Of a stretch of DNA of 64,000 nucleotides, positions 23,834-35,900 are shown piece after piece. Source of the stretch: Lunularia cruciata (taxonomy: Eukaryota; Streptophyta; Marchantiopsida; Lunulariales; Lunulariaceae); the NCBI GenBank assembly GCA_948567375.1, contig OX419758.1, positions 60,889,001 through 60,953,000 on the forward strand. Reading direction: 5' to 3'. The notes under the pieces are model-generated. The model had not been told where the DNA came from. It saw nothing but the letters and a program-made list of their open reading frames with translations, and made no database searches. The position numbers were made by a program, and so were the translations under genes. The number at the start of each line of letters is the position of its first letter. Within the stretch, counting starts at the first letter, position 1.

Positions 23834-25833
23834 TATCATACTTTTCCTTTCTCTCTCTAGGAACACACATGGTGCCTAGCTATGGAGATTGCAGATTAGA
23901 GGCTGTAGGTAAACTCATAACTTCTTGTCTGAACATATGTGTTACCTAACAGTTGGAACCCTCCACTCTTGTAACTAGTATTCTTGCTATCGAGTAGGGT
24001 AGTGAAGGGTAACCTAACCTATCATCACAACATGCACTCCTAGTCTATTGGTCATCACTTCCAACATTACAAAGGAGAAATACACAACACTCTTAGAAGG
24101 AAAGAACCTAAGCGTAACGACCCCACACCAATCCAAGCCAATTGGGCGTACAAATAAGCATACAAGCACAAAGAGGATCCAATCACAAGATACAGCAACA
24201 ACTCTCTATACTTTATTTTGGAAAAGAGCTTCAAAGCCTTCTTGCTCTATCATCAAGCTCATTTTGACTTGTACTCCAAGCCTTCTACCATCTTTACTTC
24301 AAATCTCAACAAATTTCTATATCCATGTGGGAATTTTGTATGTCTTTTTGACGGGGGAAACTCTATGTAGCTCATATGAAAATAACTATTTCTATATAGC
24401 TTGGATTTGAGTGTTCTAGGATTCAATAGAAAGCCTGTGAGATCATCTTTCTAATGATATAAAATACACTTCAATAAAATCACTATAACTTGCCTGTATA
24501 GCTCTCAAAGTTAGGCAGGTTTTTGCAACTTTCACCCTAATTTTGAAATCCCCTTTTTAGGGTTTGTTCCTGGTTCTTGGTAAATTTTCCCTAGATTTTT
24601 TATTAAAACATACACTTGATCCTCAAAAACACTCTAGAAATCTGAAACCCTCAATCATAGTCACAAGATAGGAGAATTGATATCCAATCAACATGAAAGA
24701 TAAAATTGCTCTACCAAACTTATGATAGTATTTTAAGCAAAATGTTTTGCATCAGATCTCACTCTTCACCAACAACAACTCTAGAAATTTTCATTAGGAA
24801 ATTTGAATCACAACTTGGGGAGTGACTAAAACTCCAAACCTGGTCATTAGCTCTTCTCCAACACCTTACACTTCAAGAGCTTCAACTTCAATCAACCAGA
24901 TTTGATTTGAGATTGATCCAAAACTAAAATTTCTTATGCTCAGTACTGTAAGCACTTTGTCTACTCTCCAATCACTTTGACAAATAGTGAAAATGTCTCA
25001 AGAAGCTCCCTCAATTGCCTACTTTGTGCTCTTGGGTATGAATTTTACTCCCTTGATTCAATTGATCATATCACTCTTAGAATCAACACAAATTGTGTGA
25101 TTTATATCTCCAGATTGTAGCTTGTCATCTTGTATTTCCAACCATGTCCTTTTTTTCCCAAATGACCTCCTTGAACTCCACCGATGGTCAAAAAACTCTA
25201 GCCTTCTCTATTGGTACCCAATCTCTTGCACATTTGTCCTTTAGTATTTTTCCTTTTTGACAAATGGACCCCACAACTCTACCTTGAAGCTTATGAGCGA
25301 AATTTTAGGCATTTCCCAACTATAGAAGTACATATATTGTCAAGTCCTAGACACTCTCATAAGTAAGCACCAGAAGGACAATAGGATCCGAGTTTCCCAT
25401 CATCTACTCCACGAATACCACCCTAAAATGTGCCACCAACCAGTCTTGTAAGCCATCACAGTGCAAAAATCTGAAGCTTGATGAGAAAACAATTTGGGAG
25501 TGGCAGATCGAGAGCATGGGATATCTCATGCTCAAACACTTCCTTTGATGTTCTACCACTCACGCACTACTACAACTCTCACTCCCAACGTCCTCTTCCC
25601 CCTCAAGACTCCTTGACTAAAACACCCCTTGTCTCTCCACTTGTCCTCATCTTTATTCATCAGAGCCTTCAAATATGATAAGATTGTAACCCACGTGGTC
25701 AATCACATACATGTACAAAGATTGCTCACCTGGCAGCATCTCATCCATTAGATCTAGCAAACAACCTACCCCACTATGTGGAGATAAAAATGATAAGTCA
25801 CTTTTTACGGGCTACGCAAACCACAACATGACA
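23834..25833 (-). repeat. Family B 3' LTR, about 2.0 kb
   Basis: It is collinear with 46368-48594 along its length, for example the shared segments around CTAGCTAT, GTGTTACCTAAC and TTGTCCTTTAGT. On the minus strand it begins TGTCATGTTGTGGTTTGC at 25833, just past the integrase, and ends near 23834. The flanking bases ACAC (23830-23833) recur at 48595-48598 beyond the other LTR and may be a 4-bp target duplication. The two LTRs differ by many substitutions and about 230 bp in length, so the insertion is old. Confidence 0.75.
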
Positions 25834-26246
25834 TCTACCCCCTCTAAACCTATGCATCCTCCGGTATGTACCAACTGATCAGACCATACGTTGTAGTTGG
25901 AGTCATACCACCTCCTCATCTGATTGATGAGACTCATCATCCTCCAATAGTAGATCTTCATCTTGGAACTGAAAGAGATCTCCAACTCTTTGTTGACTTT
26001 GTCCGTGTTCCAACTTCCTTCTCGTTGTTTGAAGAGCTTGACACGCTTGCCAGCAATTAGAACCTTGAGTTTGCATCCATCCAACTCTTGAAGAGAGTAA
26101 GTAGCATTATCCAACACACTAACAACCACATACGGTCCAAACCAACACTTTGAGAATTTTCTCATAACATTATGCTAGTTATCTAAACTACTATTGTAGA
26201 CTAGTACACAATCTCCTTCTCTAACATCTCTTGGCCTCAAGCGGTG
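25834..26246 (-). pseudogene. Family B integrase C-terminal segment
   Basis: The minus-strand frame 26165-25812 continues the integrase with KCWFGPYVVVSVLDNATYSL and then DGCKLKVLIAGKRVKLF, the fold usually found at the end of Ty3 integrases. A stop or frame break separates it from the core at 26247. No chromodomain follows. It runs into the start of the 3' LTR. Confidence 0.7.
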
Positions 26247-27161
26247 TCATTTTTCAAATCTCTCCTTGTTCCCAAGGCACTTTTTCTTAAGCCTCTCAAT
26301 TGCCAACTCCACATCCTCTAGCCTTTTCTCCAATTGGCAAATCTTGAGTGCTAGAAGCTCCTCTCTAGATATGTGATCTTCCCAAGGTAGGACACTCCAA
26401 ATGAGTATTTGCTCCTCAATTGGCATAATTGGTTTCTTCCCATGTATCAACTCCACGGGCATGTAACCAGTAACTGAACTATGAGTGGTGCGATCTGCCC
26501 ATAGAGCAAAAGGTAAAAGCCTTGGCCACTCTTTCACTCTCCCTTGGCATGCTTTCACATTGGCTTTCACAATGGGCGGATGACCTTGCTCACTCTTGGC
26601 ATTTCCCTCCGGGTTGTAAGCAATTGTAAGAGCCAATTTGACTCCACACCTCTCAAAGAAAGCCTTGGCTTCTTGTGTATTCAACTCTACTCTATCCGTT
26701 GTAATATTTCCCACACACCCATATCTACAAACCACATCCTCCAACAGAAATCTGCAAATTTCCTTGCTGGTTTTGATCCTCAAGGCTCGTCCTTCCACCT
26801 GGTTAGACAAATCCTCTCGTGCCAAAACCAAGTATTGCATCTGCCATATCCCAACGGGCATAGTAATCAGATCTACCACCCACTTGAAATGCATCGCAAG
26901 CAGATAGGTAGGATGTAATCCATCTTTATGCCAAATATCTGAGTATGTTTGGCAGATTTTACACGTCTCCACAAACCGAACTACATCTCTGTACATATTA
27001 TGCCACCAATACCTTTCCTTCAATTTGGTAAAGGTAGCATAAATACCCCTATGTCCAGCCCACAAGCTCTCATGGAATTCTCTGATCAGTAGCTCCCTTG
27101 TCTCCTCCTTGCACGCAACCCGTTGTGGAGGCTCGCCACTCCATTTAGCTTTCTTCCACAA
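26247..27161 (-). pseudogene. Family B integrase (HHCC and DDE core)
   Basis: A 304-residue open frame. The HHCC zinc-binding part reads EFHESLWAGHRG, then CKICQ. The core shows the expected acidic positions: D in VVDLITMP, D in ITTDRVELN, and E in NPEGNAKSEQGH. The sequence LVLAREDLSNQVEGRAL is shared with the remnant at 17.9 kb. The frame is interrupted from RNase H upstream and from its C-terminal part downstream, so the element cannot make an intact polyprotein. Confidence 0.85.
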
Positions 27162-27198
27162 TAACCCCCTTCCAAAAGGTAGTTGTATGCTTTCCGCC

Positions 27199-28843
27199 TC
27201 AATTGTTTGTACCAGGCGTCATTCCATTTTCCTGCGCTAAAACTTTAGCGTGTAAACATTCTGGTTGTTTGGTCAAGGAGCTAAGGTAACGCCTGATATC
27301 CAACCATTCTCCTTCATAGAGCTCCTCCATGAAGAACTTGGGACGCTCATACTCTCCTCCTTGAGCCCTTGAAAAGAAGGTAATACCTATAGCTTTGGTA
27401 TCATCAATCATCAACTCCTCATCTTGATACTCAGCCCAAGATAGCATATCTGCTATAGGATTATCCTTGCTTGCTATGTGTCGGAACTCAGGATTCAGGG
27501 ATTTAATATATGCTATCCACTTGAGCATTGCAATATTTGGGGTATTACAATTTATAATCATCCCCAATGGTGGTAAACAATTTTTTTCCACTATAACCAG
27601 TGCACCAATTAGGTAGTCCTTCTCAGATTTCATCGCTATAACCACTCCCCATAGCTCTTGTTTAACCCTGAGACTCTTTGGCATTCATTCAGGACCTTTG
27701 CCCCAAAACATACAGTGTATCGGTTCCCCTCTTCATCATCTTACCCTACCGCCCAACCGATAGCTATGGGACTAGTATCAACCATGAGTATTACAGGCTT
27801 GTTGTTCTCATAGCTGATCCTTTGTAGTATAGGTGAAGAGGGCAACAATTGTTTCAGCTTTTGAACCGCTTTTGTGTGTCTCTCCTCCCACTGAAAATTT
27901 TGACCGTTTTGTAACAAACCATAGAGAGGATCTGCTTCATGGGCAAAGTGCGGAATCCATACATGATAAAACATGCAAGCTCCCAAGAATCTCCTTACTT
28001 CTGTTGGTGAGTTGCATATGTCCTTCATTTGCTGAATTGCATTCACCTTGCTTGGATCCGGTCGGCGACCAAACCATCCACATAAATGCCCAACAATGAC
28101 CACCTCTTCAATACCAAACTTGGATTTAGCACCCGATAATGTCAAATGAACCTCCTCAAGCCATGATAGGATCTGATTATAATCTGAAATGTGATCAGAT
28201 ACAAACTTGCGGCACCCTCTTTGATCCAATACTTCATCCTTCTCTTCTTCTGTACACCTTTTATTGGAATATCATCCACAAAAGGAATTGTTTTCTCCGG
28301 AATGAAATCCCTAAGAACCTTATTCATCCCCTTCATGATATGTGCAATAGAATTTGTTGCTCCTTGTGGCAACATGCACATCCTCATCAATCCCAAGGGC
28401 GTCCTCATTGTGATAACATCTCTACTCCCTTCAGCAAGTTGGAACTGGTCATAACCAGAGTGTAGATCTCCCAACAAATATATTGCTCTACCCGCAAATG
28501 CTTCCGCAAATTCTCCAACAATTGGCCCTATCCGCGTGTTTCTGATTATCACTCGATTCACCGATTGCATGTCTTGAATGAACCTCAATGCTCTATTCTT
28601 CTAAGGCACTATAAACCAACAACTAGAATAAGGCGCAAATGATGGCTCTAGGATCTTTGCATCAGTTTTCTCCTTCAAGAGATCCATCAATTTTGGCATG
28701 TAGGCTCTAGGTATTGGAATGGGTCTCAAGTCCCAAGGTGCGTGTGGAAATGTAAAAATGATCATTGGAGCCACCACACTTGGGTCTACATACCCAATTT
28801 CAGAAAGCTCAAAGGAGAAAGCTTTTCCATGCCGACTCAACAA
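27199..28843 (-). pseudogene. Family B reverse transcriptase and RNase H, broken
   Basis: Three frame blocks cover RT (28843-28601; 28588-28142; 28229-27741) and one RNase H (27684-27199). RT motifs seen are YLLGDLHSGYDQFQL (motif A), MLPQGATNSIAHIM, and the catalytic PFVDDIPIKG, so the acidic pair is kept. RNase H contains VILMVDTSPIAIGWAVG and RVKQELWGVV. Blocks are separated by stops and frameshifts near 28600, 28150-28230 and 27740-27690. The order and strand match the integrase at 26.2-27.2 kb. Confidence 0.85.
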
Positions 28844-28935
28844 TTCCGAAACCTTTTCTCCTCCATTGGTAAAAGAAAATCTGATGAACCAACCGCCAAC
28901 TCCTTGAGTGTAGCTTCAGTGAACTTGTGACCTAT

Positions 28936-29493
28936 CTAATTTGGATCCCTTAAGCTCTTTTGCTTCTGAGCAAGTTGTACATGCTGATCAGAGTCACTTG
29001 GAAGAGGTTCAACCACATCCCTGACCTTTTTCTCCACACTCTTGTATGTGGTTTCCACCCTAGCCTTAGAACCCAAAAAAGACTCTACCGCTGAATAGAG
29101 CTCCCTTGAATGTATTTCCACCACCTGATCCTCATGCTTATGCTCAGGCTCCATCCCCTCAAGCTCTCCTAAAGGATCCTCCATCCCTATCTCCATGTAC
29201 ACCCCTGATATGGTGTCATTTTCATCAATCAACCCCACTCTTTTTAGCTCTTTTTCTTGTTCTTGCACAACTTTCCACTCCCATTTGTGTAAATCTGCAA
29301 GTTGTGTGTACACACTAAACCCACTCTGAGAAAATCTCATCACTCTTGTACATAATGTACTTCCCAACATAAGCAAGAGCACCTTCCCTGACGTACCACC
29401 ATATTCTTGCCCTATAGTGGTACTTGGAGAAGATCCTTGAACTCCACCGTCACTTTTGGTAGAGAACCGCTCCTCAATTAATCCTAGTTGCAC
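28936..29493 (-). pseudogene. Family B segment between protease and RT
   Basis: This 185-residue frame starts QLGLIEERFSTKSDGGVQ and ends before RT. I place it between protease and RT by position; it contains acidic low-complexity sequence and no catalytic motif I can name. At about 29497 the family B sequence stops abruptly and family C begins. The missing upstream part (gag and protease) continues at 44.03 kb. Confidence 0.65.
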
Positions 29494-29496
29494 TCA

Positions 29497-30883
29497 TGGT
29501 TTGCAGGTACAGTGAGGAATTGCACCGTTGTAGAAAGGAAAATAATCTATATGAACCATTGGTGCATTTGGTGAGAGAGTTTTGTTGGCTTTACGTTACA
29601 GTGACTTTGGTATTTTGTTATGTTATTGTATCTTGGGAATATCTTTCATGCCATTGTAAAGTCGGAAGTTATTGTGTGTTGCCATAAGCTCAGGGAAGTT
29701 TCAAAGGTTGAGTAAACTTAAAAGTCCTTTTATGTTTCAAGAGCTCAGAGGGTTTGAAAAATGATGCATGAGCTCGAGATTTTGTTTATGTTACTGGATT
29801 TTTGGAGTATTTCAATTTAGTACCATTTGAGCAAATAAGTCCTATGAGAGTGTTTCATTTACTAATTTTGAGCAGAAGGCTCTAGAGAGTTTATTTGGAA
29901 CATTTTGAGGAAAAGAACTGTTTTGGGATTTTCCATGTTGAGTAGTGACAAAGTGGCTTAAGAAGGTTTTTTGCATGGACAGAGGTAGAGGAAAAATGCC
30001 TTGAAAGGATTTGGTGGTGACAAGGCCAGAGGAAGAGGGACATATGCTTTGAAAGGCTTGCTGATTGGGGAAGGACTTTGAAGGCTTAGGGGTAGGAGAA
30101 AATTTTTGCAGGAAGGCATAGGGCTGAGGACAGAAGGCAAGAAGGGAATTTTTTGAGTTAGGGGCTTGGCCTGTGCAGGAACTGAAAAAAGAGTTTTTTG
30201 GGAGATGGCTGGCTGAAGACAAAGAGTAATGAAGGGGATTTCGAGTAAGAAGAGAAGTGCCTTGATCAAGACAGAGGGGAGTGAAGAAATTTTTAGTTAG
30301 GAAGCTTGGCCTGTGCAAGAACTAAGAAAAAGGGAGTATTGGGAGATTTTGCCATGAAGTGAGAAGGAAGGAAGGAAGGAAGGGAAAGGAGTTTCGAGAG
30401 ATGTCAGGAGAAGTGGCTGGGCAAGAGTTGAAGAGTATGGACAGAGGAAATCAAAAGGAAGGACATTGAGAGAAGACTTGCAAAGGAGAAATTTCAAGAG
30501 AAGAGACCTTGCTGTGCAAGAGTTTAAGGGTCTGGACAGAGGGAAGGTAGAGGAAAAATCGAGAGAAAGGAGTTTTTGAGAAGTGGCTACAAGGAGAGAT
30601 TTTCAAAGGAAAGGAGACCTGGTTGTGTAGGGGAATTGGAGAGTTGGACAGGAAGGGAAGAGAGTATTTTTTAATTTAGGAAGCCTTGGACTGGGACAGA
30701 GGAGAGGAAATTTTCATAGCTTGCCCTAGAATTGAGAAGTGAAGAATAGTTTCAAGAGATATTGTGCTAGACAAAGCCCTTGACAAAATTGGATAGAGAA
30801 GTGAAGAGGAGTAATTTGAGAGAACAGTACTGGATAGAAGAGAAGGAAAATCGGGAGTTTTTGTGCTGGATTTTGCCCTGGAC
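29497..30883 (+). repeat. Family C block, left part
   Basis: Starts near TGGTTTGCAGGTACAGTG and contains GGAAAATAATCTATATG, as at the start of the LTR at 18.8 kb. From 29840 it becomes purine-rich. It is interrupted at 30883 by the young family A element and continues at 38713. A similar leader (TTATGTTATTGG, TATTATTGTGAAG) recurs at 40.13-40.34 kb, so at least two LTR-like starts are present in this material. Confidence 0.55.
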
Positions 30884-31575
30884 TGTGAGCCGGCCTGTCT
30901 CTCACTCAGGATGAACCTCTGATGGCTATTATGGTAGCGCACCATGGACTAAGAAGGCAAGGAACCCCAACTCCATCATACTCCTCCAAGGCTAACACTC
31001 CAAGACTCAAGACATTGCTCACTAGAGAACTCAATGAGAGAGAGATAGTTGCAAATGAAAGGATGATGAGTACCTCCTCACTCCTTGTTTATATACTTGT
31101 GAAATAATTACGTACCAAAGTTACTAATTACCGTAGTAACTCAAGTTACTAGACTAAAAGTCAAGTAAAGTCAAAAAGTAGAAAGGAATATCCATTCACA
31201 TGGGCATATTCCCCTAAGCATGTGGTCTTATCTTGACCCAACCACTAAAGCAAGGATTCCTTCACATGGGCTATCCTTGGACTAAAGAAGAATCCAAAAC
31301 AAAAAGGCTTGCGGGCCCAAGAGTTCTCAACTCTTTCCCCAAAGCCAAACACCTAGGAATAATACCAAGTCAACACACTAAAATCCAAAATAGTGGTGCT
31401 CATCTTTTCTACTTCCTCTAAAGTAAGGTCCCATCTATCTTAGCTATGACTAACTTTAGCTAACCATGACTAATATAGAACCATCCTTTATCTCTATATA
31501 AATAATATCTCTTAAGTACTTGTAATACCAAGCTAAATATCACAATACCACACACATGCACAAATGGGTGTTACA
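30884..31575 (-). repeat. Family A copy 1, 3' LTR
   Basis: On the minus strand it begins TGTAACACCC at 31575 and ends CCGGCTCACA at 30884, 692 bp, matching 38021-38712 without a visible difference. A TATA-like AAGTATATAAACAAG (minus) lies near 31087. Small open frames inside it are repeated in the other LTR and are not genes. Confidence 0.95.
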
Positions 31576-31590
31576 TTTACCCCCGGACTA
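31576..31590 (-). promoter_or_regulatory. Polypurine tract of family A
   Basis: The minus strand reads GTCCGGGGGTAAA directly before the 3' LTR, the position where plus-strand DNA synthesis primes in LTR elements. Confidence 0.7.
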
Positions 31591-31623
31591 AGTTTTCACT
31601 TTGTCCTCAAAGTGAAGGTCTCT

Positions 31624-32999
31624 CTACCTTCTATGGTACATCTTCAACTTATCATGGTTAATCCTATCAAAGTGTCTTCCTCCCAACTCCTTGAGATCAT
31701 AAGTGTAATTTCCCCACACCTTCTCTACTATGAAAGGTCCAAAGTACTTAGGCAAAAACTTCTTTTGTACTCTCTTGAATCGAATGGAATCAAACAACAT
31801 TACCCAATCACCTTCTTTGAAAGGCTCCACCTTCTTCTTGCCTTGCCTCTTGTCATAGCTCTCCTTTTGTTTCCTTTGGGCTTGCTCCACTCGAACCATA
31901 GCAACTGCTCTTGCCTCTTCCAACTCCATGAGTTGATCCTTCCTTGACTTCTCTGCATCACTTCCTTGTGCTTTCTTCAATCTCCTATGAATGCTTTGGA
32001 AGGTAGGAAGATCAAAGTGAATAGGTAAGGTAGACTCAATACCATACACCAATTGGAATGGAGAATATCCAGTGGAAGTCTTCATGGTTGTCCTATACTC
32101 CCACAAAACTGCATGAATCCTCTTGTCCCAATGATGTTTAGCCCCCTCCATTTCTGCATCTTTGGCCAACATCATGCACAAGGTCTGATTGGTTCTCTCT
32201 GCCAAGCCATTGGAATTTGGCTTATAGGATGTAGTTACTCTATGTGTGATAGAGAAATGTCGTAGCATGGCTGTAGTAATGCTTCCTGTAAACTCTCCTC
32301 CTCTATCAGAAACCAACTCCAAAGGGCATCCAAACCTAGTGATAATGCGTTCATAAAGAAATCTACCCACTTCATCTTCATTCTTGTCCCTCAATGGTCT
32401 AGCCTCAACCCACTTGGTAAGGTAATCAGTAACTACCACAATGTACCGATTGTTCCTTGGGGTTCTATTGAGAGGTCCTACAAAATCAATTCCCCACTTC
32501 TCAAAGGGTCCTAGCAATGGAATTGATCTAAGTGGTGGAGTGGATGTAGACTTTCTAGCAAAAGCTTGACAAACATGACAAGTTTTGCAATAATCAAGAC
32601 AATCCTTGAAAATCCCTCTCCAATGGTAACCTGCATCTAGAATCTTGAAAGCAGTCACCTTTCCTGCAAAGTGTCCTCCACATACTAAACCTTCATGAAA
32701 CTCCTTTATGAGTAGGATAGACTCTTCCTTACCCACTGCTCTTCGAAGTAGACCATCTGCTCCTTGGTGAAAAAGAATATCATCCACCATTGTGTAAGGT
32801 CTAGATCTTGCTGCAAGGGCCTTCCTCTCCCTAGCATGCATCCCTTCTGGATAGTTACCTCTTGTCACAAAATCCACAATCTCCTTGTACTCCATTGGAA
32901 CCTCTTGAGTGACTGAGATTGTCATGAGCTCCTCATCCGGGAAGGAATCATCTACTGGCTCATCTCCATCATGATCATAGGCTCTAGATAACAAATCAA
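31624..32999 (-). CDS. Family A integrase part of pol (out of frame with RT/RNase H)
   Basis: The frame continues pol after the end of RNase H. It has an HHCC zinc-binding segment (EFHEGLVCGGHFAGK, then CKTCHVCQ), the catalytic core (D in WGIDFVGPL, D in LVSDRGGEFT, E in GLAERTNQTL) and a C-terminal part ending with KYFGPFIVEKVWGNYTYDL and HDKLKMYHRR. No chromodomain follows. An ATG at 33045 in this frame is accidental: it lies inside RNase H read out of frame. The boundary is a single-base shift near 32999. The length and motifs are otherwise complete for a Ty3 integrase. Confidence 0.88.
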
Positions 33000-35900
33000 G
33001 CATTTGCATGTTTCTTTCCTGGCCTATCCTCAATTGTGTAGTCATACTCAGACAAGAGAATCATCCACCTTGCTAGTCTCCCTTCAACATTAGGCTTGTT
33101 GAAGATGTACTTCAAAGCCTTGTGATCCGTGACAATTGTGGCTTTCCCTCCAATCAAGTAGTGTCTAAACTTCTTGAGACCAAAGATCACTGCCAACCCT
33201 TCTCTCTCTGTGACAGAGTAGTTCTTCTCTGCTGAAACCATCTGCCTACTAGCATAAGCTATTGGATGATCATGCCCATCTTGGTCTAATTGACTAAGAG
33301 TGCATCCTATAGCTACATTAGAAGCATCAGTGTAGAGGATGAAAGGCTTACTCCAATCAGGTTTAGCAAGAATTGGAGCTACAACAAGGGATTGCTTGAG
33401 CTCCTCAAAAGCTTTGAGAGCCTCCTTGTCTTCCAAAATCACCATGTAATCTACACCCTTCTTCATGTAGATGGTCAATGCATAAGCCTTGTTGGAAAAT
33501 GAGAAGATGAACCTCCTATAGTACCCAACCATTCCCAAGAATTGGCGTAACTTTGTCAAGCTTGAAGGGAATGGAAGGTCTGAGATTTTCCTCACCTTCT
33601 CAAGATCAACTGCTATTCCATCCTTGGAGATGATGTGCCCCAAAAGTAGACCTTCTTCACATCCAAAAATGCACTTCTCTGGGTTGAGTGATGCATTTGC
33701 CTCATCCAAACGTTGCAAGACTTTGATTAGGTGCTCAAAGTGCTCCTCCTTGCTCCCATAGACACAAAAGTCAACAATAAAATCTCTCACAAATTTCCCA
33801 ATGAAAGGTTCAAATACCTTGTTCATGAACCGTTGGAATGTGGCTGGAGCATTGCAAAGCCCAAAAGGCATGACCTTGAAAGCGTAAGTTCCCCAAGGTG
33901 TGGTGAATGTGGTGAGTTGTTGATGCTCTGGTGCAATCTTGATTTGGTTATATCCACTATAACCATCTCCAAAACTGTACCTCTCATGACCTGCAACCTC
34001 CTCCAAGATCTCATCAATGAATGGCAATGGGTAGTAGTCCTTCTTGGTAACAGCATTGAGCTTCTTGTAATCCACACATACCCGAAGCTTGCCATTCTTT
34101 TTCTTCACAATGACAATTGGAGACACCCATTCTGAATTCTCCACCTCAAAGATAAATCCAGCCTCCTTGAGCTTATCAATCTCCTCCTTCACAACCAAAG
34201 ATATTGGTGGGCTAATGCGACGTTGCTTTTGGCGGATTGGTCTTGCATGTGACTCCACCTCTATCTTGTGCTCCTCCAAGGTGACTTCCTTCAAATCCTT
34301 GTAACTAAAAGCAAACACATGGATGAACTTGCGGAAAATCTCCTCAAATCTCACCTTCTCCTCCTTGGTAACATTTGGGCCATACTTGAGGGTAGATAAC
34401 CTTCTCTCTACCTCCTCAAGTGTCAATGGTGATTTATCTGGGTCCTTCAAAACCTCTGGCTTAGGTGCAAAATCCATAGCACACAAAGGATACACATCTG
34501 AATCAGATTCAGATTCATCCTCCTCCGTGGAAGTCTCCTCTTCCATGCTTGTGTCCACACCTGAAGCTCCTCCTTCAGAATCAGATTCCCAATAATCAGA
34601 AGATGGGGTATCTGAATGTGAAGTGTTGGTGGTGTTAGTCACAGGAACAGTGACTCTATGGTTTGATGGCCCAATCCTTAAGTACCCTTTGTGCCATCGA
34701 TCAGTTGTGTGTGCTGCTCTCAACCATGGCCTCCCAAGAAGTAAGTCATAGCTTGAATCCTTCAAGACTTGGAAAGTCATGAGATTTTGAACTCCCATAA
34801 CTGAAACTACCACCTTATCCATCACCCCTACTGGTCGAACTTGTTGCTTGTTTGCCATGCTCACCACAAATGTTGAAGGTCTTGAGGGTATCATACCCAA
34901 CTTCTTCATCAACCTTTCTGACATGGCATTCACTGCTGATCCTCCATCAACCAATGCATCCTTGATGTTGTGACCATTCACTCTCACATCAATCTTGGAG
35001 GCATATTCACAAGCCTCCCATGGTGCTGGCTTGGCATCCACCACCCCCATTGATACTGGAACTTTTGCCTTCTTCTTCTTTTTGCTCCTTGTAGAACTCA
35101 AACCACCTCTAAGCTCCTTTCTCAAGGTAGGGTTCAAAGCAATTAATTGGCCCACTGTGATGTTAGCCTTGTGACTACCAACATCCTCCAACACATTGTA
35201 GTTCCATTGTTGCTTTGAGATCAAGAAGTCCTCCATCCCCAACTTCTTCCTTGGAGTCTTTGTTGTTGATGGTGTTGAGGTGTGAGTGCTCCTTGTAGAC
35301 ATAGGAGTATCCTTGCTTGAAGTAAATCCTTGAGAAGAGTGAACATCCTCTGCAAAACGAGCTCTCTTCTTCTCTTGTGCCAAAAGCTCCAAATTAAGAC
35401 CCTTGGAGTTTGAGCACTCTCCCTTCTCATACTTGCTCTCAACCACATCTATGGATGCTATCCCCTTACCTTTGTTGGGATTAGGAGCCACTTGGGTTTC
35501 ACTACCTCCCTCTTTCCCTCTATTGGCTCCCTCATAACCCCTTCCTCCATGGTAAGTGGAATTTGGGCAATTCCTTTGGATATGGCCTCTTCCTCCACAA
35601 CCAAAACAATTTCTATCATTGAAATTGTTGGCTGGTTGGCCTCCTCTATATGGATAGTTTCCATAACTCCTAGGCCCTCTCCCTACATTCTGATCCACCT
35701 CTCTCTTCTCCCATAGTTGCACCACATTGATCTTGAGATCCGCAAGTTGTTCTGTGATGGTTTGGAGTGGATCTTTTGGTGGAGGTGCAAGAACTGGAGC
35801 AACTACTACTTGTGGTGCAACCCTTGTCACCAAAGTATCAGAAGTTCCACCATACTTGTAGCCTTGAGGAGGATGCACAACCTCCTTCACCACCAAATCA

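Noticed and set aside
30922-31421. Two open frames of about 61 residues
   Set aside because: They lie wholly in an LTR and recur identically in the other LTR at 38059-38558.
32990-33045. Programmed frameshift between RNase H and integrase
   Set aside because: Ty3 programmed shifts usually lie between gag and pol, and gag and pol are in one frame here; one extra T explains the break more simply.
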